Positions 26,172-36,249 of a stretch of 64,000 nucleotides of DNA are shown one piece after another. Numbering within the stretch: the first letter of the stretch is position 1; the number at the start of each line of letters is the position of its first letter. The translations under genes and the position numbers were made by a program. The stretch is from assembly GCA_046329585.1 (NCBI GenBank), contig JAXLUI010000002.1, positions 1,178,001-1,242,000 on the forward strand. The letters run 5' to 3'. The notes under the pieces are model-generated. The model was not told the DNA's origin. It ran no database searches and worked only from the letters and a program-made list of their open reading frames with translations. This DNA comes from DLKC01 sp002478885 (GTDB taxonomy: Bacteria > Bacteroidota > Bacteroidia > Chitinophagales > Chitinophagaceae).

Positions 26172-27923
26172 ATGCGTGAGCCAAGTAAGATAGCTTTTTT
26201 AATATCAGTTTTCCTTTTTGCAATGCTCGTTGGTTTTGGGCAAAATACAAGCTGGCTCCAAAGAAGCTGGAAGGGCAGGGCTTTTATATTAAGCAATGGC
26301 CCTAAAGAAAACTACGACCTTGTTTTAACCATCGGGAAAATAAAAGGCAAAACCTTCGAGGGGAATTTAAAGACAATCAACCCTTCTGATACCGCTATTC
26401 AGTTCAACACAAAAGTGGATGGCATTATTTATGAAAAGCACATGACCATTAATATTGGCACGTGGAAAGTAAATTGCGGCAACTGCAAACCTCAAAGCCT
26501 TTCTTTCTCCATTGAAAATGGAAAATTTTATTTAAAGGGCGAAGCAAAGGGTTGTTCACAGGAATGTACCTGGATAACGGTTTTTTCGAGGGAACTTGCC
26601 GAGTTTGACCTAAAAACACAGGATGATCTTTTTGCTGCGGCTGAGGAAATCATTGTTGAACCGGGCACCGAAACGGCTGTTGCGGAAGTCAACAATGAGC
26701 CGCCGAAAACTATCCCGGAACCCGAGCCCGAAGTCAAAAAAGTACCGGCGCCTGAAGCTCCAAAAAGAATTGCTATTTTACCGGCCGGGGCAGTTGTTGC
26801 CACGCGGCAAAATCTTACAGCTGCTGCACCGATGAAAGCATCTTTGAATAAAAAGCCAGGTCTTCACTTAAAAGAAGGCACGTCGGGCATAAGGGTACCA
26901 ATTGCCGAGGCCGGTCCGCTTGTTGCAATCGATAAAAGCAACAAAACAGCCACAGGAACCACGCCAGATTTTAACCAGAACAGTACATTAAGGCTGAGCG
27001 ATGCTGCACCCGAAAAAAGGATAGCAGCGCCGGAAGCAGCCCCTGTGATTACCAGTGACAAGACAGGTCTTACAACGATAGACAATCCATCCGGAAACAT
27101 CAATAAAAGCAAAGGGCTAACGATCGATGCTGCTGCACCCGAAAAGAAAATTGCCATTCTACCGGCAGGAGACGTGGTTGTAGACAATAACAAGAATGCA
27201 ATTGCATCAAACAAACCCCCTTCGCAGCTTAACAAGAATGCCGGCATAACCATAGACAATACGGCAACAGAAAAGCGGATAGCCGCGCCTGAAACTGCAG
27301 ACCTTGTGATAAATAAAAACGGGGAAAAAGTTCCAGGCAATCCTAAAGGCAACCTTAATAAAGCCCCGGGATTAAATATCGATCAAGGTCTGGCCGAAAA
27401 GAAAACCCCTGTACTTGAAGCAGGTGGCATAGTTACAACCGAAAAAAACACAGCGACACTTTCCACTGGACAAAGTGTTAACCTTTCAAAGGAGCAACCC
27501 GGACTGAGCATGGACAAAAAATCCAACATAAAAATACCTGTGCTGAAGGACTCGGTGCCGGCGCTTCCGGAAGGATTTTCAGAGAGAAAGAAAACGGTGA
27601 TCAAAACCATTGGCGTTGATGCCGATTCAATTACCCTAAGACTTTATGATAATGGTGTCGTAGATGGCGACATTGTTTCGGTGATATATAATGATAAAGT
27701 TGTCGTTGATAAACTGTCTCTCGTTTCAAGAGCGCTGGTAATTAAACTAGCAGTAAAAAAAGACGGTGTAAATACACTTGTCTTCCATGCGCATAACCTT
27801 GGAGAATTCCCACCCAATACGGCACAACTGGAAGTGCTTTATGGGACAAAGAAAGAAGCGTTGACAGTATCCTCGGACCTAAGCGTTAGCAGTGCGATTG
27901 ACATTGTTTATCAAAAAAAATAG
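26172..27923 (+). CDS. Secreted protein with seven 43-residue repeats
   Basis: A 583-residue exported protein of unknown function. After the signal peptide (IAFLISVFLFAMLVGFGQ) residues of about 27-140 form a small domain with two cysteine pairs (VNCGNCK, KGCSQECTW). A proline/glutamate-rich linker follows (PEPEPEVKKVPAPEAP). From about residue 197 to 465 a motif of the type EKRIAAPEAAPVI recurs at about 197, 240, 281, 324, 367, 409 and 452, a period of 42-43 residues. The C-terminal 105 residues (from KTVIKTIGVDADSITLRL) form a separate beta-rich domain. The gene is monocistronic. Confidence 0.8.
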   Translation: MREPSKIAFLISVFLFAMLVGFGQNTSWLQRSWKGRAFILSNGPKENYDLVLTIGKIKGKTFEGNLKTINPSDTAIQFNTKVDGIIYEKHMTINIGTWKVNCGNCKPQSLSFSIENGKFYLKGEAKGCSQECTWITVFSRELAEFDLKTQDDLFAAAEEIIVEPGTETAVAEVNNEPPKTIPEPEPEVKKVPAPEAPKRIAILPAGAVVATRQNLTAAAPMKASLNKKPGLHLKEGTSGIRVPIAEAGPLVAIDKSNKTATGTTPDFNQNSTLRLSDAAPEKRIAAPEAAPVITSDKTGLTTIDNPSGNINKSKGLTIDAAAPEKKIAILPAGDVVVDNNKNAIASNKPPSQLNKNAGITIDNTATEKRIAAPETADLVINKNGEKVPGNPKGNLNKAPGLNIDQGLAEKKTPVLEAGGIVTTEKNTATLSTGQSVNLSKEQPGLSMDKKSNIKIPVLKDSVPALPEGFSERKKTVIKTIGVDADSITLRLYDNGVVDGDIVSVIYNDKVVVDKLSLVSRALVIKLAVKKDGVNTLVFHAHNLGEFPPNTAQLEVLYGTKKEALTVSSDLSVSSAIDIVYQKK

Positions 27924-28218
27924 AGCTTATTGACGATATATATGCAGTACGGTAACACTTCACCAACTGGTAAGAGTTTCCTCGATTTGAGTGCTTCCGC
28001 CGATTTCCGGCAGAGAACTTTAAGCTATTTTGGAGGCAATTCTCACTGATTTACCCTATTTTTGCCCAGCTCAAAATACATTATTTTTTTATATAATGGC
28101 TGATTATCAATATCTCTTGAACAATAACCAATTCTTCGGCATGAAAATTGGTAACTGAGGGTTACGGAAAAAGTGCGGCGTGCGAGAGTTGAAATCGTAC
28201 TTACAATCAAAAAAATCA

Positions 28219-28734
28219 ATGAAAGCTTTTTATGCAATTTTCTTTTTAGTCTGCTTTGTGCTCGCCACCGATGCGCAAAGTGACTATTTTGGAAGCACGG
28301 CAAAAGAAAGTCTTTTTTTTGTTAGCGACAGTACTATAGGAGCGTTTGAAGACAGTGTAGCAATAACTGAAAAAGATTCTATTAAGTCTTTACCAGACCT
28401 CGACATCGTTTCAAAAGCGAGATTTGGAATGGCTAGTTTTTACAGCAGAAACCTGGAAGGGACAAAGACAGCCACTGGCGAAACATTTCGTCATGATTAC
28501 CTTACTGCTGCAAGCAACAATTATAAGTTGAATGCGTGGGTTCGGGTAACCAACTTAAGCAATGGTAAAGATGTAATTGTCAGGATTAATGACCGTATGC
28601 ATCCAAGCATGGCTAAGAAAGGCCGTTTAGTGGACCTCACCATTGCAGCAGCAAAAGAAATTGGCTTAAGCTCTAAAAAGGGTATTACAAAAGTCAAAGT
28701 AGAAGAAATTGCTGTAGTTACCGCAGGCAATTAG
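28219..28734 (+). CDS. RlpA-like double-psi beta-barrel protein, secreted
   Basis: A 171-residue protein with signal peptide (MKAFYAIFFLVCFVLATDAQ). The C-terminal 100 residues are a double-psi beta-barrel of RlpA type: GMASFYSRNLEGTKTATGETF, then LTAASNNYKLNAWVRVTN, VIVRINDRMHP and GRLVDLTIAAAKEIG. The catalytic aspartate of lytic RlpA enzymes corresponds to the one in INDRMHP. No SPOR domain is present, so septal peptidoglycan targeting is uncertain. The 295 bp upstream contain a TATTTTTG box at 28057-28064 and otherwise nothing I can identify. Confidence 0.85.
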   Translation: MKAFYAIFFLVCFVLATDAQSDYFGSTAKESLFFVSDSTIGAFEDSVAITEKDSIKSLPDLDIVSKARFGMASFYSRNLEGTKTATGETFRHDYLTAASNNYKLNAWVRVTNLSNGKDVIVRINDRMHPSMAKKGRLVDLTIAAAKEIGLSSKKGITKVKVEEIAVVTAGN

Positions 28735-28775
28735 GCATTGCAGGCAGCAGGCATAACGCAAAGAACCCATAAATG

Positions 28776-28813
28776 AAAAGAGGTCGTCTCAAAGTAGGAC
28801 GACCTCTTTTTTA
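28776..28813 (+). terminator. Strong terminator after the RlpA-like gene
   Basis: A perfect 13-bp stem, AAAAGAGGTCGTC and GACGACCTCTTTT, with a 9-nt loop and then TTTTATT. It is symmetric enough to serve the convergent permease gene as well. Confidence 0.9.
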
Positions 28814-28879
28814 TTATAGACCTATCATTGTTGAATAAAATCTACCCGGAGAACTCGACTACCGCTAGCACCTGGCGTA

Positions 28880-30148
28880 CTATTCGTATCTCAACGCTGT
28901 AATGGGATTCAAGCGAGAAGCCTTTATCGCCGGCCAAAGTCCGGCCAGCAAACCGACGGCAGTACAAATGATAATTCCTGTAATTACCCAGGCCCAAGGA
29001 ACAACAAAGCCTGTGTGAAGCACCATGGAAAAAAGATTGCCGACCAAAACACCCAGAACGATGCCGAAAAAGGCACCAAGCAAACTGATGATGGTGGATT
29101 CAAACAGAAACTGCTGACGTATGTTTTTCTTTTTGCCACCCAATGCTTTTATCAGGCCAACTTCCCTGGTTCGCTCATTTACTGCAACGAGCATAATATT
29201 CATCAAGCCAATTGCAGCACCGATCAGCGTGATCAACCCGATAGCACCTGCAGCTCCCTGTATACTTCCCAGCAGGCTAATGAAAGTCTCGGCGAGCTTA
29301 TCGCTTTTTTCCAGTACAAAATTCTCATCGTCACCGGGTGTAAGTCTTCGTATCCCACGGAATACAAGTGTGGCCTCGTTAACAGCGCCCTCGAGTAACT
29401 GCACATCGGTTGTCATAACCCCGATGGTATAAGAAGGCGAAGTATTGCCGAGCCTGCGTACGTTATTATAAGTGGTTATTATAACATTATCAGCACGAAG
29501 GAGGGCACTGCTACCTTTGCTTTTCAAAACACCAATAACGCGGTAAGGTATTCCGCCGATATTTACCATTTTGTCAACAGCTCTTTGTTCGGCGCCACTG
29601 CCAAAAAGCGTGGTACAAACATCACTACCGAGCAAACACACATTTCGGCCGGTTTGAACATCGAGCCGATTAAAATTTCTTCCAGTAGCAACCTTGAACC
29701 CATTGACAAAAAGATAATTCTCATCACCACCCCTGATCATTACATTGGGATTTGTCTTTTTGCTTTTGTAATGAATTTCGTTATTCCCGGGTCCGCTCAA
29801 AGCAATACTAACAAAAGCCGGGTATTTAAATGATGCCTTAAACATCTCCGCTTCACGTAATTGGATAGGTTTGTCAAGGTTCGACTTTTTGAGTTTTTTT
29901 CCTTTCTCTGATCTTTCGGTCTGGTTATCATTACCAAATCGAATACGCTCTTTGTAGGCAATTGTAAAACCGTTGGCGCCCATGGTAGAGAAACTATCCC
30001 TAAGGCTGCCGTTCATCGCATCAATGGCAGTTATGATACCGATGAGCGCCATAATACCGAAAGCAATAATGGCAACAGTAATACCTGTTCGCAATTTATT
30101 TGCCCGAACGGTCCGATATGCCAGTGAGAGTGAATCCGAAAGTGTCAT
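28880..30148 (-). CDS. MacB/FtsX-type ABC transporter permease
   Basis: A 422-residue permease with one N-terminal helix (TGITVAIIAFGIMALIGIITAI), a periplasmic MacB_PCD-type domain (VCLLGSDVCTTLFG, IGGIPYRVIGVLKSKGSS) and three C-terminal FtsX helices (GAIGLITLIGAAIGLMNIML onward), followed by the NERTREVGLIKALGGKKKNI coupling segment. This topology is typical of MacB-like exporters and lipoprotein sorting systems. No ATPase gene lies beside it in the window, so its partner must be elsewhere. A repeat pair lies immediately upstream. Confidence 0.88.
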   Translation of the reverse strand: MTLSDSLSLAYRTVRANKLRTGITVAIIAFGIMALIGIITAIDAMNGSLRDSFSTMGANGFTIAYKERIRFGNDNQTERSEKGKKLKKSNLDKPIQLREAEMFKASFKYPAFVSIALSGPGNNEIHYKSKKTNPNVMIRGGDENYLFVNGFKVATGRNFNRLDVQTGRNVCLLGSDVCTTLFGSGAEQRAVDKMVNIGGIPYRVIGVLKSKGSSALLRADNVIITTYNNVRRLGNTSPSYTIGVMTTDVQLLEGAVNEATLVFRGIRRLTPGDDENFVLEKSDKLAETFISLLGSIQGAAGAIGLITLIGAAIGLMNIMLVAVNERTREVGLIKALGGKKKNIRQQFLFESTIISLLGAFFGIVLGVLVGNLFSMVLHTGFVVPWAWVITGIIICTAVGLLAGLWPAIKASRLNPITALRYE

Positions 30149-30192
30149 TGTAATTTTTTTTGTGGTCCCGGCAGTGTCAATAAATGATCTTC

Positions 30193-30318
30193 GTTGCGTC
30201 GCACTCTTGTGCTTCTGGCTATCAATCGGTAATCATTTATCACCATTCTACCTATTATAGGTTACGGCTATCCGAGACTTGCTGAAAATGATATCCGGCA
30301 AAAGTGTGCGACACAACA
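30193..30318. repeat. Inverted pair of the interspersed repeat
   Basis: Left core 30193-30212 (GTTGCGTCGCACTCTTGTGC) and right core 30299-30318, which ends GTGTGCGACACAAC and mixes the two subtypes. The spacer is 86 bp. Outward tails are TTTTTTTTGTGGTCCCGG on the left and AAGCCGATACAATAAG on the right. It fills the 309-bp gap between the permease gene and nuoN. Confidence 0.85.
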
Positions 30319-30457
30319 GGCGATGCTAAAAAGATCTAAAGCCGATACAATAAGTAATCAAACAATAAAGTGAACACCACCTATCGAGTTAAAGTTAGCC
30401 TGATAATTTAAGTACAACAGAAAAAAAATATAGGAGGACCAGTAATGTTTTGAATGG

Positions 30458-31852
30458 TTAAAAATATAACCAGTTGAGAATTATACCAGGGTAAACGCCA
30501 ATAAGGATTATAAGCGCCGCAACCAGCAATAACCCAGCCTTGAATGAAGGCGTAATAGCTTCAGTTTCTGCATTTCCGTCCTTGAAATACATTGCCTGTA
30601 TCACCCTGAAATAATAGTAAACACTCACAGCGGCAAACAATACGGCGACAATAACCAACCAGAGGTAAGACCCTGTTTTTACCACCGCCGCCAGCATGTA
30701 ATATTTTGCAAAGAAGCCCGCCGTTAAAGGAATGCCCGCCAACGATAAAAGAAATACGGTGTTTGTTGCCGCTAATAACGGTTGTTTTTTAGCTAGGCCG
30801 TTATATCCTTCAAAAGTGTAGTCTTTCATTTTCACCAGTACTGCAAATATGCCAATCGTCGCAAGGCTGTAAGCTGCAGAGTAAAGCAAGATACCCTCTT
30901 TGGCAAAATCATTCACACTAAAGAGCGAAAATAGCATAAAGCCAGCCTGGGCTATGCTCGAATAAGCGAGCATTCGTTTAACACTCTGCTGAAATACAGC
31001 GGTAATATTTCCAACAAGTAACGTTGCGATAATGATTATGGCAAAGATCATTTTCCAGTCTATGGCAGCACTCGTTGCAGTCATTCTTACCAAGCATAGC
31101 TTGATGAACGCAATAAAACCTGCCGCTTTAACAATCGTGGCCATAAACGAAGTGAATACGCTAGGTGCACCGTCGTAAACGTCGGGTGTCCAGAAATGAA
31201 AGGGTGCTGCCGACACTTTAAAAGCCAGCGAAACGAGCAGTAGAAGCAGGCCTACTATTTCAAGAAACGAAGCCACGTGATTATACAGGTTGGGAATGCC
31301 GGCCCTTGAAACATCGAGCGAAAAAGTTCCCGTACCTCCATAAGAAAATACGATGCCCATAAGCATAATTCCCGTGGAGAAAGACCCCATAAGAAAATAC
31401 TTCAAAGCGGCCTCGTTACTCTTCATGTTTCTTTTATCGCTGCCGGTGAGTATATACAGCGGGATGGTCATTATTTCTATGCCAAGAAATAGCGTAAGCA
31501 AATTGTTATAAAAGGCCAGCATGGATACACCGCACATTACAAAAAATATGAGGGCAAAATATTCTGCTGTATGATTGCCATACCTGCTGATTTCCTTCCC
31601 TGTTATCAGAACGTATATTAACGAGGAAAAAATTGCGATACTGTTAAACAGGTAACCAAACCTTGTAAATTGTAAAAAACCATGATTATTGAAGTTAAAC
31701 AGGGAATAGCCATAAGTATCTGCAATATTCGCAACAAATAAAACCAACAAACCGAAAGCAGCGATATGCCTGAAATTGCCTTTACGCTTAACCATAAAAC
31801 TCCCAAGCATCATGATCACAGCCCAAATCGCCGAAAGTATTATTGCATTCAT
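30458..31852 (-). CDS. nuoN: NADH-quinone oxidoreductase subunit N
   Basis: A 464-residue membrane subunit of complex I, one of three antiporter-like proton-pumping subunits. About 13-14 helices are predicted. Conserved segments are FLGIEIMTIPLYIL with the key glutamate, AFKVSAAPFHFWTPDVYDGAPS with the pumping lysine, and RMLAYSSIAQAGFM. It is the last gene of the nuo operon, 27 bp after nuoM. No obvious terminator is seen before the repeat pair downstream. Confidence 0.95.
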   Translation of the reverse strand: MNAIILSAIWAVIMMLGSFMVKRKGNFRHIAAFGLLVLFVANIADTYGYSLFNFNNHGFLQFTRFGYLFNSIAIFSSLIYVLITGKEISRYGNHTAEYFALIFFVMCGVSMLAFYNNLLTLFLGIEIMTIPLYILTGSDKRNMKSNEAALKYFLMGSFSTGIMLMGIVFSYGGTGTFSLDVSRAGIPNLYNHVASFLEIVGLLLLLVSLAFKVSAAPFHFWTPDVYDGAPSVFTSFMATIVKAAGFIAFIKLCLVRMTATSAAIDWKMIFAIIIIATLLVGNITAVFQQSVKRMLAYSSIAQAGFMLFSLFSVNDFAKEGILLYSAAYSLATIGIFAVLVKMKDYTFEGYNGLAKKQPLLAATNTVFLLSLAGIPLTAGFFAKYYMLAAVVKTGSYLWLVIVAVLFAAVSVYYYFRVIQAMYFKDGNAETEAITPSFKAGLLLVAALIILIGVYPGIILNWLYF

Positions 31853-31879
31853 AATTGTATCTGAATGATGATCTAATTT

Positions 31880-33322
31880 TTACAGATGAAATTTACCAAG
31901 TACGGTCAACACAGAATCATTCGTAAGCTGAATCATTGGCTGCGGATAAACACCTAACACGAGCACTACAATTACGAGCACAACCAGCATTAATTTAGTT
32001 CCAGTACTTATATCGATGGCTTTAGCCGTTACACTATTTGTTTTACCATAAAATATCCTTTGTATCATATTCAGGGTATAAACGGCTGCAAGTATGATGC
32101 TGATTCCGCCAATAGCAGCCATCCATACACTAAAACGGAAAAGTCCGTTGAACATCATGAATTCCCCAATAAATGCATTGGTTAAAGGCAAGGCGATGTT
32201 TGCAAGTGCCAGCACTACAAAAAGAACCGCAAGTACAGGAGCCTTGTATGCCAATCCGCCCAACTCACTAAACTTACGAGTACCGAGCTGAGTTTCGATT
32301 GCATCTGCCACAATCCACAAACCTATTACGTTAATTCCATGGTTGAACATTTGAATCATTACCCCTTGCAAACCGGTTTGCTGATTGGTAAATATCGCCG
32401 CGCTCATCAACCCAATGTGTGCGATGGAGGAGTAAGCGATGAGCCTTTTCATATCATCCTGCCTTATGGCAATCAGCGATGCATACAGCATTCCTATAAC
32501 AGACAGCACAATAATCAGCTGACTAAAATGAGCTGATGCATTTGGCATCACCGGCAGGAGCCATCTTAAAACGGCATACAAACCCATCTTTACCATTACA
32601 CCACTTAAAATCATCGTTACCGCGGTAGGAGATTGCTCATATGTATCCGGTTGCCAGGTGTGAAAGGGAAATACCGGCATTTTAATAGCGAATGCAATAA
32701 AGAACAATATAAACGCAAAATTCTCTTCAGACGGCGCTAATTTTAGCTTGTAAAAAGAAGACAAAGCAAAAGAATGATCCGGAGTTTTAAAATACAGGTA
32801 TAATATACCAACCAACATCAACAAAGAACCAATAAATGTGTAGATGAAGAATTTAAAGGTTACCTGTATTCGTTTCTCGCCGCCCCATATTGAACATAGA
32901 AAATAAGCAGGAATTAATGCAAGTTCCCAGAAGAAATAAAATAGTAAGCAATCAGATGCAAGGAATACGCCCATTAAACCTGCCTGCATAAGCAACATTA
33001 ATCCGTAAAAATTGTTGGCACTGGCGTAAGTGTTACGATATACCGCTCCAAATGCCACTGGGAAAGCAAGGGCATTAAGTAAACAAAGCATCTTACTCAT
33101 CCCGTCGAGGGTAAGGCTAAAGTTTGCACCCAAAAAAGGTAGCCAAGCCACATTACAGTTCAGCTGCGCTTTGTCAAACATCCCAGCCAATGAGGCAAAC
33201 GAAACAATCAGCGTAAGCACGGAAGCAAACAAAGAAAGGCTCTTTGCATCCCTGTCACTCCTGGTGAACATCGTGAGCAAACCTGCCGCTAACGGAATTA
33301 ATAAAAGTAATAATGAAATCAT
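31880..33322 (-). CDS. nuoM: NADH-quinone oxidoreductase subunit M
   Basis: A 480-residue antiporter-like proton-pumping subunit. The glutamate lies in FYFFWELALIPAYFL near residue 132, the lysine in FAIKMPVFPFHTWQPD, and RLIAYSSIAHIGLM follows. It is 20 bp after nuoL and 27 bp before nuoN, so translation probably follows without internal promoters. Confidence 0.95.
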   Translation of the reverse strand: MISLLLLLIPLAAGLLTMFTRSDRDAKSLSLFASVLTLIVSFASLAGMFDKAQLNCNVAWLPFLGANFSLTLDGMSKMLCLLNALAFPVAFGAVYRNTYASANNFYGLMLLMQAGLMGVFLASDCLLFYFFWELALIPAYFLCSIWGGEKRIQVTFKFFIYTFIGSLLMLVGILYLYFKTPDHSFALSSFYKLKLAPSEENFAFILFFIAFAIKMPVFPFHTWQPDTYEQSPTAVTMILSGVMVKMGLYAVLRWLLPVMPNASAHFSQLIIVLSVIGMLYASLIAIRQDDMKRLIAYSSIAHIGLMSAAIFTNQQTGLQGVMIQMFNHGINVIGLWIVADAIETQLGTRKFSELGGLAYKAPVLAVLFVVLALANIALPLTNAFIGEFMMFNGLFRFSVWMAAIGGISIILAAVYTLNMIQRIFYGKTNSVTAKAIDISTGTKLMLVVLVIVVLVLGVYPQPMIQLTNDSVLTVLGKFHL

Positions 33323-33342
33323 ATCCTGTTGTTCCTTTGCTG

Positions 33343-35250
33343 CTAAAAAATATTTGTAAGAAAATGGGCTATATTATCCTGGTTCCAAAATACCAGGAAG
33401 AATACCGTTATCGACAATACCATAAACAGTATATAACTGCCCACCTGCCCGCTTTGTAACAACCTTACCTGCCTTGATGAATAATTTACAAACCTGCCCA
33501 CTCCATTTACCAGTCCGTCAATTCCAGACCTCTCCACCACGGATTTCAGGAAGCCGGCAAAAGCATTCAAAGGGTTTACAATAAAGGCATCGTATAATTC
33601 GTCGATATACCATTTGTCTGCAAGAAATTTTTTCACACCGGTGTAAACGCCTTCAAACATACTAACCGCAAATTTTTTGCGGGTAAGGAAGTATATAACC
33701 GCAAGGCCAATAACGGTTCCGGTTAACATGTAATATTCTGTAGTTGCCACTGACGAACCTTCGTGGGACATTGCCGGAACAACAGGCGATAAAAATTCAT
33801 TGAAATATTCTTTACCTCCAAACGCCTCCGGCAATTGAACAAAGCCGCCAACCAAAGCTAATATGGCAAGGATGATCAAGGGAATTGTCATGGCTGCGGG
33901 TGATTCATGGAGGTGATGCTCCTGCTCATGCGTACCCCTGAAACCACCAAAGAATACAAGCCACATTAAACGAAACATATAAGCAGCAGTTAAAACAGCG
34001 GCAAACACAGCAAACCAGTACAATACCTGGCTTTTTTCAAATACTGATATTAGGATCTCATCTTTGGAAATAAAGCCTGATGTAAAAGGGAAACCGGATA
34101 TCGCAAGCACGCCTATCACAAAAGTCCAGGTCGTCTTTGGAAGTTTCTTATATAAGCCACCCATTTTGGTGATATCCTGTTCACCCCCCATTGCATGGAT
34201 AACAGAACCTGCGCCAAGGAACATCAACGCTTTGAAAAAAGCATGGGTCATTACGTGGAACACACCTGTGGTATAAGCTCCTACTCCAAGTGCCAGAAAC
34301 ATAAAACCCAATTGACTTACCGTTGAATAGGCGAGCACTTTCTTTATGTCATTTTGATAGAGCGCAATTGTTCCGGCGAGGATTGCCGTTGCAAGACCTA
34401 CAACTGCTACGACATCACTTGACACCTCACTCATAGCATAAAGTACGTTACTGCGGGCGATCATATAAACACCGGCAGTCACCATTGTAGCAGCGTGGAT
34501 CAATGCAGATACTGGTGTCGGGCCTGCCATCGCATCCGGCAACCATGTGTACAAAGGAATTTGTGCACTTTTACCGCAAGCCCCAACAAAAAGCAGCAGA
34601 GTGATGGCCGTTATATCGGTCTCAGAGAGTGTATTGCGCAAGTCAAAAACCTCGCTATAAGTTGCAGTGCCCAATTTTCCCAATATCCAGAATATTGCCA
34701 GTAAAAAGCCCAGATCACCAATGCGGTTCATGATAAAGGCTTTTTTTGCCGCATAGTTGTAATCAGTATTGCTAAACCAGTAGCCAATCAACAGGTAAGA
34801 ACAAAGTCCCACCCCTTCCCATCCAATAAACATAATTACATAGTTCGCTCCCAGAACAAGCAGCAACATTGAAAAGACAAACAAGTTGAGGTAGGCAAAA
34901 TACCTGGCAAAATCTGCCGGAACTTCCTCCTTCATATACGCGGTTGAGTAAACATGTATCAAAAAACCGATACCAGTAATAATCAACAGGAATAAAACGG
35001 ACAATTGATCAACCTGAAAGGCAAAAGATATTTTGAAACTGGCAACATTGATAAAATCGAAGAGGTTAACGATGTAACCCTCGTTTCCTTTTATATCGCT
35101 GAACAGGTATACACTTATAATAAAAGATAACAAAACAGCACCGCTGCCGATTATACCGGCCGCTGTTTTTGAAAGAGACTTTCTGAACAGCCCGTTTATC
35201 AAAAAACCGAGCAGTGGAAACAATGGTACCAGAGATACTATACTATTCAT
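33343..35250 (-). CDS. nuoL: NADH-quinone oxidoreductase subunit L
   Basis: A 635-residue largest antiporter-like subunit. Conserved parts include MFIGWEGVGLCSYLLIGYW, the pumping segment KSAQIPLYTWLPDAMAGPTPVSALIHAATMV (split as recognised), KKVLAYSTVSQLGFM, and the long C-terminal lateral helix region ending near SVVERSGIDGLVNGVGRFVNY. The gene starts 9 bp after nuoK. Confidence 0.95.
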   Translation of the reverse strand: MNSIVSLVPLFPLLGFLINGLFRKSLSKTAAGIIGSGAVLLSFIISVYLFSDIKGNEGYIVNLFDFINVASFKISFAFQVDQLSVLFLLIITGIGFLIHVYSTAYMKEEVPADFARYFAYLNLFVFSMLLLVLGANYVIMFIGWEGVGLCSYLLIGYWFSNTDYNYAAKKAFIMNRIGDLGFLLAIFWILGKLGTATYSEVFDLRNTLSETDITAITLLLFVGACGKSAQIPLYTWLPDAMAGPTPVSALIHAATMVTAGVYMIARSNVLYAMSEVSSDVVAVVGLATAILAGTIALYQNDIKKVLAYSTVSQLGFMFLALGVGAYTTGVFHVMTHAFFKALMFLGAGSVIHAMGGEQDITKMGGLYKKLPKTTWTFVIGVLAISGFPFTSGFISKDEILISVFEKSQVLYWFAVFAAVLTAAYMFRLMWLVFFGGFRGTHEQEHHLHESPAAMTIPLIILAILALVGGFVQLPEAFGGKEYFNEFLSPVVPAMSHEGSSVATTEYYMLTGTVIGLAVIYFLTRKKFAVSMFEGVYTGVKKFLADKWYIDELYDAFIVNPLNAFAGFLKSVVERSGIDGLVNGVGRFVNYSSRQVRLLQSGQVGSYILFMVLSITVFFLVFWNQDNIAHFLTNIF

Positions 35251-35259
35251 GAAAACCGG

Positions 35260-35592
35260 TTAATTCTTTAGCCTGTTGAGAAAATTAATATCCACTGAGT
35301 GAATATTCCTGTACATCATTACAATAATCGCCAATCCAACACTCACTTCTGCTGCGGCTACTACCATAATAAAGAAAACAAATAATTGCGCGTCTGTTCC
35401 TGCTGCAATTTCTGAAGCACCCGGGTGGGCCCCAAAACTCATTTTTGAAAATGCAACCAGCAATAAATTCACGGCATTCAACATCAGTTCAATGCACATG
35501 AAAATAATAATAGCATTGCGGCGGGTTAAAACACCTACCACACCAATGCAGAACAAACAAGATGCTAATGCTATATAATATTGAATCGGCAT
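35260..35592 (-). CDS. nuoK: NADH-quinone oxidoreductase subunit K
   Basis: A 110-residue three-helix subunit, slightly longer than the usual 100 because of a C-terminal tail. The two membrane glutamates of the proton channel lie in CIELMLNAVNLLL near residue 34 and VVAAAEVSVGLAI near residue 81. Gaps to nuoJ and nuoL are 64 and 9 bp. Confidence 0.95.
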   Translation of the reverse strand: MPIQYYIALASCLFCIGVVGVLTRRNAIIIFMCIELMLNAVNLLLVAFSKMSFGAHPGASEIAAGTDAQLFVFFIMVVAAAEVSVGLAIIVMMYRNIHSVDINFLNRLKN

Positions 35593-35656
35593 ATTCCTTA
35601 CCCCCGGGGGATTATTTTAATGTTTACAATGCTCACCATCACAACTACCGTAACTG

Positions 35657-36160
35657 CTACTCTTTTTTGCCTATGACAACCGCTCCAACCATCGCACTTA
35701 AGAAAAGTACACTGCTTATCTCGAAAGGGAAAGCATACTGATCAAACAGTACTTTTCCCAGATTTTTAATTAACCCTACATCTCCATCATTCAGCTGCGC
35801 AGTTTTATCAAAAATGTCAGCAGATGAGCGGAATGCAGAAACAAAAATGGTGAGTAGTAAACCACCCGAAATAACTCCAAACAACTTCATCCAAACATTT
35901 TTTTGCGGCTCCGATTCCCGGTTCAGGTTCATGAGCATGATCACAAAAAGAAACAACACCATTATAGCTCCTGCATAAACAATGATATTAACGATTGCAA
36001 GAAACTGGGCATTCAATAAAAGGTAATGGCCAGAAATGGAAAAAAATACAACAATAAGCCATAGTACACTGTGAACAGGATTTTTGCTTACCAGTACCAT
36101 AACAGCGCTGAATAAAGCGAGCACACTTAAGAACCAGAACAGTATTTCGGAAGTACTCAT
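35657..36160 (-). CDS. nuoJ: NADH-quinone oxidoreductase subunit J
   Basis: A 167-residue five-helix subunit with the signature NIIVYAGAIMVLFLFVIMLMNL in the third helix, whose pi-bulge region is thought to link quinone chemistry to pumping. It lies 89 bp after nuoI. Confidence 0.94.
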   Translation of the reverse strand: MSTSEILFWFLSVLALFSAVMVLVSKNPVHSVLWLIVVFFSISGHYLLLNAQFLAIVNIIVYAGAIMVLFLFVIMLMNLNRESEPQKNVWMKLFGVISGGLLLTIFVSAFRSSADIFDKTAQLNDGDVGLIKNLGKVLFDQYAFPFEISSVLFLSAMVGAVVIGKKE

Positions 36161-36249
36161 GTAGTATCAGTCGGTTTGGAGATAAGAAAATTCATCAACC
36201 AATCTGGCCATTATACAACCAGTAATTTTCAAATCTGCTTTTATAAAAA

